64,000 bases of DNA from Verrucolacustris abundans (lineage in GTDB: Bacteria > Verrucomicrobiota > Verrucomicrobiia > Methylacidiphilales > Verrucolacustridaceae): assembly GCA_965194535.1 (NCBI GenBank), contig OZ239145.1, positions 1,922,001 through 1,986,000 on the forward strand. Reading direction: 5' to 3'. How positions within the stretch are numbered: the stretch's first letter is position 1; every line of letters starts with the position of its first letter. The notes below the pieces were generated by a model, which made no database searches, was not told the origin of the DNA, and saw only the letters and a program-made list of their open reading frames with translations. A program made the translations under genes and the position numbers. This document shows positions 41,870 to 49,221 of the stretch, in pieces.

Positions 41870-42658
41870 TTACGATACACTTCGCTTCGGCCGAAGTGCC
41901 CCGGGAACCGAATTTTCCACCTTTCCAACACTATTCGAAACGACGGGGAATCCGCCTGTTGATGGCCCGCCTCGCCCGATGAATCCAACAAACAGTCCAT
42001 GCAATCCTAGAAAAACAAAAAGAACCGCCACTCCCCCCGAACCCCGTTGAGCCCGACTCAACCGCTCCGCCATCACACTTCTCTCTTTTCCCTTTTGCTC
42101 CTCCACAACTTTCACTCGGCGATCTAACTCCGCCATCAATTTTCCCCGCTCCACCCGCCACTCTTCCATTTGGCGCAATCTTTCCTGTTTTTTGTTTTCC
42201 ACGTCCCGCCGTCTCGAATCCGTAGCTCCTTCAGAAAGTTCCCCAGCTTGGACAGAGTCACGATCTAACTGCGCCATTTTTCCTTCCACATCTTGCAAAC
42301 GATCCCGCAATGCCCAGCTGGTCTCAGCCATACCCTCCCCCTGTACTTCGACAGGAAACTCCACCCCTAGAGGCACTGCCGCCAACCCATAAATCGCTGC
42401 CGCCACTAAAAATCCAAGATTCAGAAATTGAAAACCCGCGACCCGTGCCACACTTCGCCTCATAGGAAGCGGCCCGCGTAGAAAAAAAAGCCCCAGCAAA
42501 AAAAATGGCGCCAATTTAACCATCGCCTCCCGATTTGCCAACAGCTGGTCCTTCGCGGCTAAAACTCCTCCGGCCTCTCCCAGTTGCCAAACTGCCAAGA
42601 TGAGAAGCGCCAACCCGGAGGTTCGGAACAAAAAGCCTCGGTCTCCTGCCTCACTCAT
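41870..42658 (-). CDS. Coiled-coil membrane protein of unknown function
   Basis: A 262-residue protein with three hydrophobic segments near the N-terminus (residues ~10-100), a central charged coiled coil (ALRDRLQDVEGKMAQLDRD through EERLRQMEEW-type heptads, ~115-205), and a last membrane helix (GGVAVLFVFLGLHGLFVGF). This layout resembles HpsJ-like, exosortase-associated proteins, but no exosortase or PEP-CTERM gene is in the window, so that link is weak. It lies 60 nt downstream of the recA stop... on the same strand as cinA-recA, and could be cotranscribed with them. Confidence 0.55.
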   Translation of the reverse strand: MSEAGDRGFLFRTSGLALLILAVWQLGEAGGVLAAKDQLLANREAMVKLAPFFLLGLFFLRGPLPMRRSVARVAGFQFLNLGFLVAAAIYGLAAVPLGVEFPVEVQGEGMAETSWALRDRLQDVEGKMAQLDRDSVQAGELSEGATDSRRRDVENKKQERLRQMEEWRVERGKLMAELDRRVKVVEEQKGKERSVMAERLSRAQRGSGGVAVLFVFLGLHGLFVGFIGRGGPSTGGFPVVSNSVGKVENSVPGALRPKRSVS

Positions 42659-42718
42659 CTTCTTGCTCTAGCACCTAGTCGTGTCTTCTAGAACTAAAAA
42701 CCGCCCGCTCACCCTCCT

Positions 42719-43852
42719 CTACTTTTCCTTCCCTCCTACCACAACCATGGGCTCTTTGCCTTTTTCTGAATCTTTCTTCTCAGGCTCCTTTCCCTCACCG
42801 GCAAGCTTTGCTTTTAAGGCCTTTTCGACACGAGCGTAGAGCGCAGGATCTTTTCGAAGCTCCTCTTTGGCTGCATCTCGTCCTTGGGCCAACTGCTTGC
42901 CCTCAAACGCAATCCAAGCACCCTTCTTTTCAACTGCATTATGCTCAATCGCCGCATCAATTAGCGATCCCGTTCTAGAAATGCCCTCATTATACATGAT
43001 ATCAAACTCCGCTTCGGCAAAGGGCGGCGCCACCTTGTTCTTCACAATTTTGACTCGGGTCCGATTCCCTACCACTGTCCCATCTGGAAGCTTGATTGCC
43101 GTAACGCGCCGAATATCCACTCGCACGCTTGAGTAAAATTTGAGCGCTCGGCCTCCAGGAGTCGTCTCCGGACTCCCAAACATCACCCCAATCTTTTCGC
43201 GGATCTGGTTGGTGAAAATCGCCACTGTTCGTGCGCGGCTAATCAGTGCCGTCAACTTCCGCATCGCTGCACTCATCAGCCGTGCTTGGGCACCTACCGT
43301 GACATCCCCAATCTGCCCCTCCAACTCATGCTTGGTCACCAGTGCCGCCACGCTGTCCAACACCACCACATCCAGCGCATTGGAACGAATCAAAGTCTCG
43401 GCGATATTCAGCGCCTCCTCTCCCGAATCGGGTTGGGACACTAATAGCTCATCCATATTCACGCCTAACTTACGTGCGTAGGCAGGATCCAACGCATGCT
43501 CCACATCAATAAAGGCCGCCGTTCCACCCTGTTTCTGTGCATTGGCAATCGCTGTCAATGTGAGGGTTGTCTTTCCCGATGATTCAGGCCCGAAGATCTC
43601 AATGATCCGCCCTCTCGGAAATCCCCCCGCCCCCAAAGCCTGATCAATGGCAAAACAGCCCGTCGGGACGACATCGATCTTCAACTTCGCCGCCGCATCC
43701 CCCAGACGCATGATCGCATTCTCCCCATACGTCTTGACGATCGACTGCAGAGCTAAATCGAGATTACGCCGCTCCGAGGCTTTCGCGCTGTCTTTGTGAG
43801 CTTGGGTTTCGTTTCTTTCGCTTTTGTCGGTTGCTGATGTTTTGATTGCCAT
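42719..43852 (-). CDS. recA: Recombinase RecA
   Basis: A strand-exchange ATPase and SOS coprotease. The 377-residue protein has Walker A GPESSGKT (residues 88-95), the VVLDSVAAL Walker B, the disordered L1 and L2 loops, and the RGRIIEIFGPES start of the core. A long N-terminal extension of about 30 residues, rich in Lys, Glu and Ser, and a Lys/Glu-rich C-terminal tail flank the core. The ATG is 6 nt after the cinA TAA with GGAGG inside the end of cinA, so translation is coupled. cinA-recA is a well-known pair. Confidence 0.97.
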   Translation of the reverse strand: MAIKTSATDKSERNETQAHKDSAKASERRNLDLALQSIVKTYGENAIMRLGDAAAKLKIDVVPTGCFAIDQALGAGGFPRGRIIEIFGPESSGKTTLTLTAIANAQKQGGTAAFIDVEHALDPAYARKLGVNMDELLVSQPDSGEEALNIAETLIRSNALDVVVLDSVAALVTKHELEGQIGDVTVGAQARLMSAAMRKLTALISRARTVAIFTNQIREKIGVMFGSPETTPGGRALKFYSSVRVDIRRVTAIKLPDGTVVGNRTRVKIVKNKVAPPFAEAEFDIMYNEGISRTGSLIDAAIEHNAVEKKGAWIAFEGKQLAQGRDAAKEELRKDPALYARVEKALKAKLAGEGKEPEKKDSEKGKEPMVVVGGKEK

Positions 43853-43858
43853 AATGGA

Positions 43859-45109
43859 TTAAACCTCCGTTTTGTGAAAAGGGTTCGCTAAAAGTTTTAC
43901 TCTAAGCAGGTTGAGGGCTGCCTGGGAAGCCATCGCCTTAAATGTCTTCCTCTCTGGAACCAACTTCTTCTCAATAGTTTCCACCCCTCCCGCCCCCGCG
44001 ATCCCCAGATAGACAAGCCCCACCGGCTTTCCCGCACTCCCACCCCCAGGCCCCGCAATCCCTGTCACCGCCACCGCCCAGTCCGCCCCTGATTTTTCTC
44101 TCGCCCCTACCGCCATCTCGCCCGCCACTACCCCACTCACCGCCCCATATTTCTCCAAACTCTCCCTCTTTACCCCCAACTCTCTCGCTTTTGCCTCATT
44201 CGAATACGTCACCCAACCTCCAACAAAAATCTCCGATGCCCCTGCCACATCCGTGATTCGGCTCGCCACCAATCCTCCCGTACACGACTCAGCCGTAGCC
44301 AACTTCACCTTTCCCGCCCGAGCCAACCCCACCACCACCTCCTCCATCGTCTCCACCCCCTCCCCATACACCGCCACCCCCAAGCACTCTCTCAACTTAT
44401 CCACACCCGCCTGCAAAACCTTCTCCTGCACACCCCGCAATCTCACATCCACCTCACCCGGTCTGGCACAATATCCTATCTCCTCTACCCCAATCTCTCT
44501 CAACGCCTCCTCGCACTTCTCCTGGACCGCTGACTCCCCAATCCCTACGACCCGTACAACTCTCGTCCTAACCCCAGGCTTGGCCCAACCCCGCAATTTC
44601 GGCTCTACCCTCGCCTCAAACATCGCCCCCAGCTCCCGCGGAGGTCCGGGCAGTATCACCAACATCTTTCCCCCTTCCTCCCACATCAGCCCAGGTGCTG
44701 TCCCCCTCTCGTTCGGCAAAACCTCCATTCCCTTAGGCACCATTGCCTGAACCTTAACCATCTCTGGGGCTTTTAAATCCCGTGCTGCAAAATATCCCAA
44801 AATCTTTTCCAAAATCTCCGGATGAAACACCATTTCCTTTTTGAATACAGCCGCCACAGCCTCCCGTGTCACATCGTCCGAAGTCGGCCCCAATCCCCCT
44901 GTCACAATCACCAAATCACTCCGTCCCCACGCCTCCTTCACCACAGCCGCGATTGCGTCCTTTCCATCCGGTACCGCCGTCTGTCTCGACAACATCAACC
45001 CCAACTCCGCCAACCGTCCCGACAAGTATCCGGGATGAGAATTCAGCACCTGCCCCAAAAGAAGCTCCGAGCCCGTTGTGATCAATTCAATCTTCACCCT
45101 GCCTAGCAT
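43859..45109 (-). CDS. cinA: CinA, competence/damage-inducible protein (NMN amidase family)
   Basis: A 416-residue two-domain protein: an N-terminal MoCF-like COG1058 domain (ELITTGSELLLGQVLNSH, VIVTGGLGPTSDDVTREAV), which hydrolyses ADP-ribose in related proteins, and a C-terminal CinA amidase domain (TAESCTGGLVASRITDVAGAS, GWVTYSNEAKARELGV), which deamidates nicotinamide mononucleotide. In competent bacteria it is linked to recA. The ATG at 45109 matches the family start; the longer frame adds 66 unrelated residues. It is immediately upstream of recA. Confidence 0.93.
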   Translation of the reverse strand: MLGRVKIELITTGSELLLGQVLNSHPGYLSGRLAELGLMLSRQTAVPDGKDAIAAVVKEAWGRSDLVIVTGGLGPTSDDVTREAVAAVFKKEMVFHPEILEKILGYFAARDLKAPEMVKVQAMVPKGMEVLPNERGTAPGLMWEEGGKMLVILPGPPRELGAMFEARVEPKLRGWAKPGVRTRVVRVVGIGESAVQEKCEEALREIGVEEIGYCARPGEVDVRLRGVQEKVLQAGVDKLRECLGVAVYGEGVETMEEVVVGLARAGKVKLATAESCTGGLVASRITDVAGASEIFVGGWVTYSNEAKARELGVKRESLEKYGAVSGVVAGEMAVGAREKSGADWAVAVTGIAGPGGGSAGKPVGLVYLGIAGAGGVETIEKKLVPERKTFKAMASQAALNLLRVKLLANPFHKTEV

Positions 45110-45200
45110 ACTCGTTTTTTGGCCCTGCCAAGCCCGACCTCCCGCCCCGCGGAGACAGATCCGATAGCCGCCTTGTTTTGTCATGCGAGAATCTTGAAAT

Positions 45201-45281
45201 CCTAGAAAGGACATTGGCTGTCCTAGGATCACTACTTTTTTATATATTTTAAGGCCATTTTTATCCATGTCCTTTCCTAGG
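45201..45281. repeat. Inverted repeats and palindrome upstream of cinA-recA, operator candidate
   Basis: CCTAGAAAGGACAT (45201-45214) and ATGTCCTTTCCTAGG (45267-45281) are inverted copies, differing by one G. Between them, AGGACA-N5-TGTCCT (45208-45224) is a perfect 6-bp palindrome, and TCCTAGGA recurs at 45221-45228. An A/T run (TTTTTTATATATTTTAA, 45236-45252) lies between the copies. The cluster is in the gap shared by cinA-recA (minus) and the methyltransferase gene (plus) and looks like a regulator binding region. Confidence 0.5.
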
Positions 45282-45321
45282 CGGGGCTTGAGTTTTCCTC
45301 CCTCCAAACCGATGCTCCTTT

Positions 45322-46860
45322 ATGCCCAAGAAGACCGCTCATCCCGCGAAAGATCTATATCGGGAACTCCGCGCCCTCCCTTGGCTCCGCCTTTGGGAAC
45401 AGGAAGTCCCCCGCTTCAACTTGGCCTCTCCGGAAGAAAAACTCCGTACCGTCGCTCTTATTCGCGCTATCGGCGCGGGATTTACCGATGCGGTTCAGCC
45501 CTCCCTCAAAGAACCCGTCCGACAATGGCTCCTGTCTCTCCTTGCTGATCCTGCCGAAAAGATTCGGCGCTACGCTATGACCGCCCTTCCCAAAATCGGA
45601 GCGGGCCGCACCGAAGAACGTCAACTCCTCTCCCTCCTCTCCAAAACCTCCGCAGATCGTGAGAAGAAGTTTCTAGGGAAAGCCCTCGAGAAAATCGGTG
45701 GCTCCGCCACTCTCGATCTTATCCGCCAACAAGGCATCTCCCTGCCTCTTCTCAATGAACAGAGAGCGAAAGCCAACCTCGCTCGCCAACAAAAACCCTC
45801 CTCCATCCGATTCACCATTCCGTTTTCCGACGTTTCCCAGCTCCGCATCCACCTCCGTTGCCGAACCGGCCTCGAACCCATTCTCTCGCAAGAGGTCAAA
45901 GACTCGAAAACCCCATTTCGGATTGTTGAAATTCGTCCAGGGCTTCTCACGTTGGCCCCCACGGCTCCCTTCCGTCTGGACGATCTTTTTTCTCTTCGCT
46001 GTTTCTCAACCGCATCCTTCCTTCTGGGAACTCTACAAAAAACTCCCTCCGTGGTGGAACCCCTCGCGAATCTGATTGCCTCCCCCCTTAGTCGTTCCCT
46101 CCTCCAAACCTTTACCGATGGCCCCATCCGCTACCGATTCGAGTGGATGGGGAAAGGCCACCAGCGCTCGGCTGTCCGCCAAATCGCTCAGCGCGTCTAC
46201 GCCCTCTGCCCCGATCTTCTCAACGACTCCCGCGAAGCCCCATGGGCAATCGAAATCCACCCCACCCCCATGGGCGATTTTGTCGAGCTCCGTCCCCGCC
46301 TCTCCCCCGATCCCCGATTCCCCTACCGCCAACAGGATGTCCCCGCCGCCTCCCACCCTCCCCTCGCTGCCGCGATGGCCCGCCTTGCCGGCCCTTTTCC
46401 CGAAGAAACTGTCTGGGACCCCTTCTGTGGCTCTGCCCTGGAGCTCATCGAACGAGTTCGATTGACCGGAGTTCGTCGAATTCTCGGAACCGACCTTTCT
46501 CCCGACGCCATTCAAGCTGCCCGCGCCAACTGGCAGGCCGCCCGCTTCCCTGGCGTTTCAGCCGATTTTGTTCTTCGCGACTTTCGCGATTTTGAAAAGA
46601 TCCCCAACTACGGCCCAGCCAGCATCTCTCTTCTCATCACCAATCCCCCGCTTGGAAAACGCGTCCCCATTCCCAACCTCCGGGGTCTTTTGGAAGAACT
46701 CTTCACCGTCGCCTCCGTCGCCCTCCGCCCAGGCGGCAGAATGGTCTGGATCAATCCACTGAAAATCAAACCTCCCGCCTCCTCTCTTCGTATCGAATTC
46801 CAGCAAACCGTCGACCTCGGCGGCTTTGCCTGCAGGCTCGAACTGCTCCGCAAACGCTAG
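45322..46860 (+). CDS. THUMP-like and class I methyltransferase with HEAT-like N-terminus
   Basis: A 512-residue RNA methyltransferase candidate. Residues ~25-150 show helical HEAT-like repeats (LLADPAEKIRRYAMTALPKIG). A THUMP-like region follows (FTIPFSDVSQLRIHLRCRTGLEPIL), then a class I SAM domain with motif I VWDPFCGSALELIE, LGTDLSPDAIQAA and the N-modifying motif TNPPLGKRV. NPPL (versus NPPY/NPPF) with THUMP resembles RlmL/Trm14-type guanine-N2 methylases of rRNA or tRNA. Both the target and the HEAT role are inferred. The ATG has no strong ribosome site; the gene is divergent from cinA. Confidence 0.8.
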   Translation: MPKKTAHPAKDLYRELRALPWLRLWEQEVPRFNLASPEEKLRTVALIRAIGAGFTDAVQPSLKEPVRQWLLSLLADPAEKIRRYAMTALPKIGAGRTEERQLLSLLSKTSADREKKFLGKALEKIGGSATLDLIRQQGISLPLLNEQRAKANLARQQKPSSIRFTIPFSDVSQLRIHLRCRTGLEPILSQEVKDSKTPFRIVEIRPGLLTLAPTAPFRLDDLFSLRCFSTASFLLGTLQKTPSVVEPLANLIASPLSRSLLQTFTDGPIRYRFEWMGKGHQRSAVRQIAQRVYALCPDLLNDSREAPWAIEIHPTPMGDFVELRPRLSPDPRFPYRQQDVPAASHPPLAAAMARLAGPFPEETVWDPFCGSALELIERVRLTGVRRILGTDLSPDAIQAARANWQAARFPGVSADFVLRDFRDFEKIPNYGPASISLLITNPPLGKRVPIPNLRGLLEELFTVASVALRPGGRMVWINPLKIKPPASSLRIEFQQTVDLGGFACRLELLRKR

Positions 46861-46903
46861 CCCGCCCTTGCCACCCTATTTCTCTTCCTGCGAAGATTTC
46901 CTC

Positions 46904-47776
46904 GTGGATCGGAATATCATCAATCTCTCCTGCTACCACTTCACTCCGCTCAACCATTTGGAGGATTTAAAATCCGTTCTTAAATCCAAATGCCTCGAAC
47001 TCGGAGTCAAAGGCACCATCCTTCTTGCTCACGAAGGCGTTAATTTTTTCCTCTCAGGAACTCGCTCCCAACTCGATCCCATCCTCCAACTCCTCCGCAC
47101 CACTCCAGGCCTTTCGCAGATTCGTCCCAAAGAAAGCCCCGGCTCGGCCCAACCCTTCCAACGCATGCTCGTCAAAATTAAAAAGGAAATCGTCAGCTTT
47201 GGGGTTCCGGGCGTCGACCCCGCCCACCACCCATCCCCAAAGATTTCTCCCACTCAACTCAAAGAGTGGCTGGACGAAAAACGCCCCCTCACTCTTCTCG
47301 ATGTCCGCAACGAGTACGAAATTCGCATGGGAACATTCCAAGGTGCCCTCAATCCCCAGATCTCGAACTTTCGCGACTTTCCTCAAGCCGCCCAAAAAAT
47401 CGATCCCGCCCTCAAAGATCAACCCCTCGTGATGTTTTGCACAGGAGGAATTCGCTGTGAAAAGGCTGGCCCCTACATGCAGATGCAGGGGTTCAAAAAC
47501 ATTCTTCAGCTGGATGGAGGAATTCTAAAGTATTTCGAGGAAACAGGAGGCGATCATTTCCAAGGCGAATGCTTTGTGTTCGATGAGCGAGTTGGGGTCG
47601 ATCGCCACCTCCAAGAGACCGACTCCGTCCTTTGCTACAACTGTCAAATGCCACTCCTCGCCTCTGACCTTACCCACCCCCACTACGTGTACGAAAAGTC
47701 CTGCCACCACTGCTTTCACGGGAAACCCCTCGGACGCGGCAACACAAAGCCAACCCCGCAGGGAAATCTTCTGTAG
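46904..47776 (+). CDS. trhO: tRNA uridine(34) hydroxylase TrhO
   Basis: Makes 5-hydroxyuridine at tRNA position 34, using O2 and prephenate-linked chemistry in E. coli. The 290-residue protein has the N-terminal YceA domain (INLSCYHFTPLNHLEDLK, ILLAHEGVNFFLSG), a rhodanese domain with the active loop FCTGGIRCEKAG (Cys), and a C-terminal Cys-rich segment (CYNCQMPLL, then CHHCF) that probably binds zinc. GTG 46904 is the best start; a TTG 78 nt upstream lies inside the previous gene. It is 43 nt downstream of the THUMP methyltransferase, so two RNA modification genes are adjacent. Confidence 0.88.
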   Translation: MDRNIINLSCYHFTPLNHLEDLKSVLKSKCLELGVKGTILLAHEGVNFFLSGTRSQLDPILQLLRTTPGLSQIRPKESPGSAQPFQRMLVKIKKEIVSFGVPGVDPAHHPSPKISPTQLKEWLDEKRPLTLLDVRNEYEIRMGTFQGALNPQISNFRDFPQAAQKIDPALKDQPLVMFCTGGIRCEKAGPYMQMQGFKNILQLDGGILKYFEETGGDHFQGECFVFDERVGVDRHLQETDSVLCYNCQMPLLASDLTHPHYVYEKSCHHCFHGKPLGRGNTKPTPQGNLL

Positions 47777-47786
47777 CCTCTCTGCC

Positions 47787-48719
47787 TTAAACAAACTCCA
47801 CCTGCACCACGGTGCTCTCCTCCACGCCCCGCAAGATTACGGAATCCTCATCCGCAGTCACAAAACGCGCCGCACCCTTTCCCCACTCCTCCCCTCCCTC
47901 GGTCTGAATCTTGCCGTCCGCCACAAAGAGAAAACGAAATGTGCCACGATCAGGAACAATTTCCCTTACCTCTTCCCGCGCAAGCCACCAGCGCGTCACT
48001 TTAAAATAATCACACACCAACAATCTCTCGCCCCTTGGCTGAACGAACGCCGGCTCGACATCACTCCACTGAATCGACTCCAGCGCCTCTTTTACATGCA
48101 AAGCCCGCGATTTCCCTTGTTCATCCTTACGTCCCCAATCATGCACCCGATACGTCGTATCCGAATTCTGCTGAATCTCCAAAATCACGTTTCCTGCCCC
48201 AATCGCATGCACTCTGCCAGATGGTAAAAACATCGCCTCCCCGGGTTCCGTTTTTTTCCGATAAAAACAGTCGGCCACCTTCCCCTCCTCTAACGCTTTC
48301 TCAAACTCCACCCTCCCCACCCCTCTCTTGAGGCCCACATAAATCTCAGCCTCGGGTTTCGTTTCTAAAAAGAACCACATCTCCGTCTTCGGCTCGCCCC
48401 CCAACGCCTTTGCCCTTCCTGCAGGAGGGTGAACCTGAAGCGACAGCTTCTCCTCCGCATCCAAAAGTTTTATCAAAATCGGAAAGTGCTTTGTTTCGGG
48501 CGACCGAGTTCCAAATGTCTTTTTTCGCTCCGCCCCCGACCACAACGATCCCAAGGTCTGCCCCGCGCCCTCAATCCGCGACTGCGCTTCCGGTCGGTCC
48601 ACCAGCTCCCACGTCTCTCCAATTTTGCTGCCCTCGGGCAAAACTCTCCCAAACCTCTCCAGATTGCGACCTCCCCAGATTCTCTCTTGGGCTAAGGGCT
48701 CAAGCTTCCAGATCGCCAT
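47787..48719 (-). CDS. manA: Mannose-6-phosphate isomerase, class I
   Basis: Interconverts fructose-6-phosphate and mannose-6-phosphate for GDP-mannose. The 310-residue cupin enzyme has the zinc-binding segments KLLDAEEKLSLQVHPP (Gln, His), TEMWFFLET (Glu), and MFLPSGRVHAIGAGNVILEIQQNSDTTYRV (His). The length matches the short bacterial class I form with a partial C-terminal cupin. It likely serves glycan synthesis together with the glycosyltransferases to the right. It converges with trhO (10 nt apart). Confidence 0.9.
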   Translation of the reverse strand: MAIWKLEPLAQERIWGGRNLERFGRVLPEGSKIGETWELVDRPEAQSRIEGAGQTLGSLWSGAERKKTFGTRSPETKHFPILIKLLDAEEKLSLQVHPPAGRAKALGGEPKTEMWFFLETKPEAEIYVGLKRGVGRVEFEKALEEGKVADCFYRKKTEPGEAMFLPSGRVHAIGAGNVILEIQQNSDTTYRVHDWGRKDEQGKSRALHVKEALESIQWSDVEPAFVQPRGERLLVCDYFKVTRWWLAREEVREIVPDRGTFRFLFVADGKIQTEGGEEWGKGAARFVTADEDSVILRGVEESTVVQVEFV

Positions 48720-48758
48720 GCCGAACTATAACTCGCATTCAAAATCTAACATCAAAAA

Positions 48759-49202
48759 TTAAAAATCATCCGCTTCCCATGCTCTCCCATCCTTGTAGGC
48801 CGCTCCCACCTTCCACTTTCCCTTTTCGCGCACGAACGGAATAACCATCCTGTTCTCCCTCTCTCCAGTTACCCTTCCAATCTCTGCCTCGGCGTAACCT
48901 CCTTCAAATTTAGGCACATCCCGCAAAAAATAAGTTGCCCGCTCTTCCCGATCCCGCCGCGCCACGTAAGCCAAACCCGCCTTGGGTTCCCATCCCTCAG
49001 CACGAACCTTCCCTTTTAACCCCTCCGACATCACCTCCTCTAACTCCCCATATTTTCCCTCCCTCGCCACCTCAATCATCCCTCTTACCTCCCCCTCAAA
49101 CTGACCCCGCGGATCTACCCCACACCCCACCCCCGCGAGTACCCACGCACCTAAGCAAAAAAATCTTAATCTTACCTTGAGAAAGCCCATCCTTAGGCTC
49201 AA
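48759..49202 (-). CDS. Putative lipoprotein of unknown function
   Basis: A 147-residue protein with a signal peptide and a lipobox-like LAGVGC at about residue 23-28; the mature Cys would be acylated and membrane-anchored. The rest is basic and beta-rich (ATYFLRDVPKFEGGYAEAEIG, MVIPFVREKGKWKVGAAY). No family is recognised. The TTG start is chosen because AAGGAG lies 5 nt upstream; an in-frame ATG 12 nt later lacks such spacing. It is divergent from ftsK and separated from it by 19 nt, so their promoters must overlap the coding starts. Confidence 0.55.
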   Translation of the reverse strand: MSLRMGFLKVRLRFFCLGAWVLAGVGCGVDPRGQFEGEVRGMIEVAREGKYGELEEVMSEGLKGKVRAEGWEPKAGLAYVARRDREERATYFLRDVPKFEGGYAEAEIGRVTGERENRMVIPFVREKGKWKVGAAYKDGRAWEADDF

Positions 49203-49207
49203 TTAGA

Positions 49208-49213
49208 CTCCTT
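49208..49213 (-). promoter_or_regulatory. Ribosome binding site deciding the lipoprotein TTG start
   Basis: AAGGAG on the minus strand, 5 nt before TTG 49202. It sits in the 19-nt gap between the divergent ftsK and lipoprotein genes. Confidence 0.55.
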
Positions 49214-49221
49214 CGCCCCTT

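Noticed and set aside
41870..42658. An exosortase/PEP-CTERM system based on the HpsJ-like layout.
   Set aside because: No exosortase or PEP-CTERM gene is in the window, and the resemblance is only in topology.
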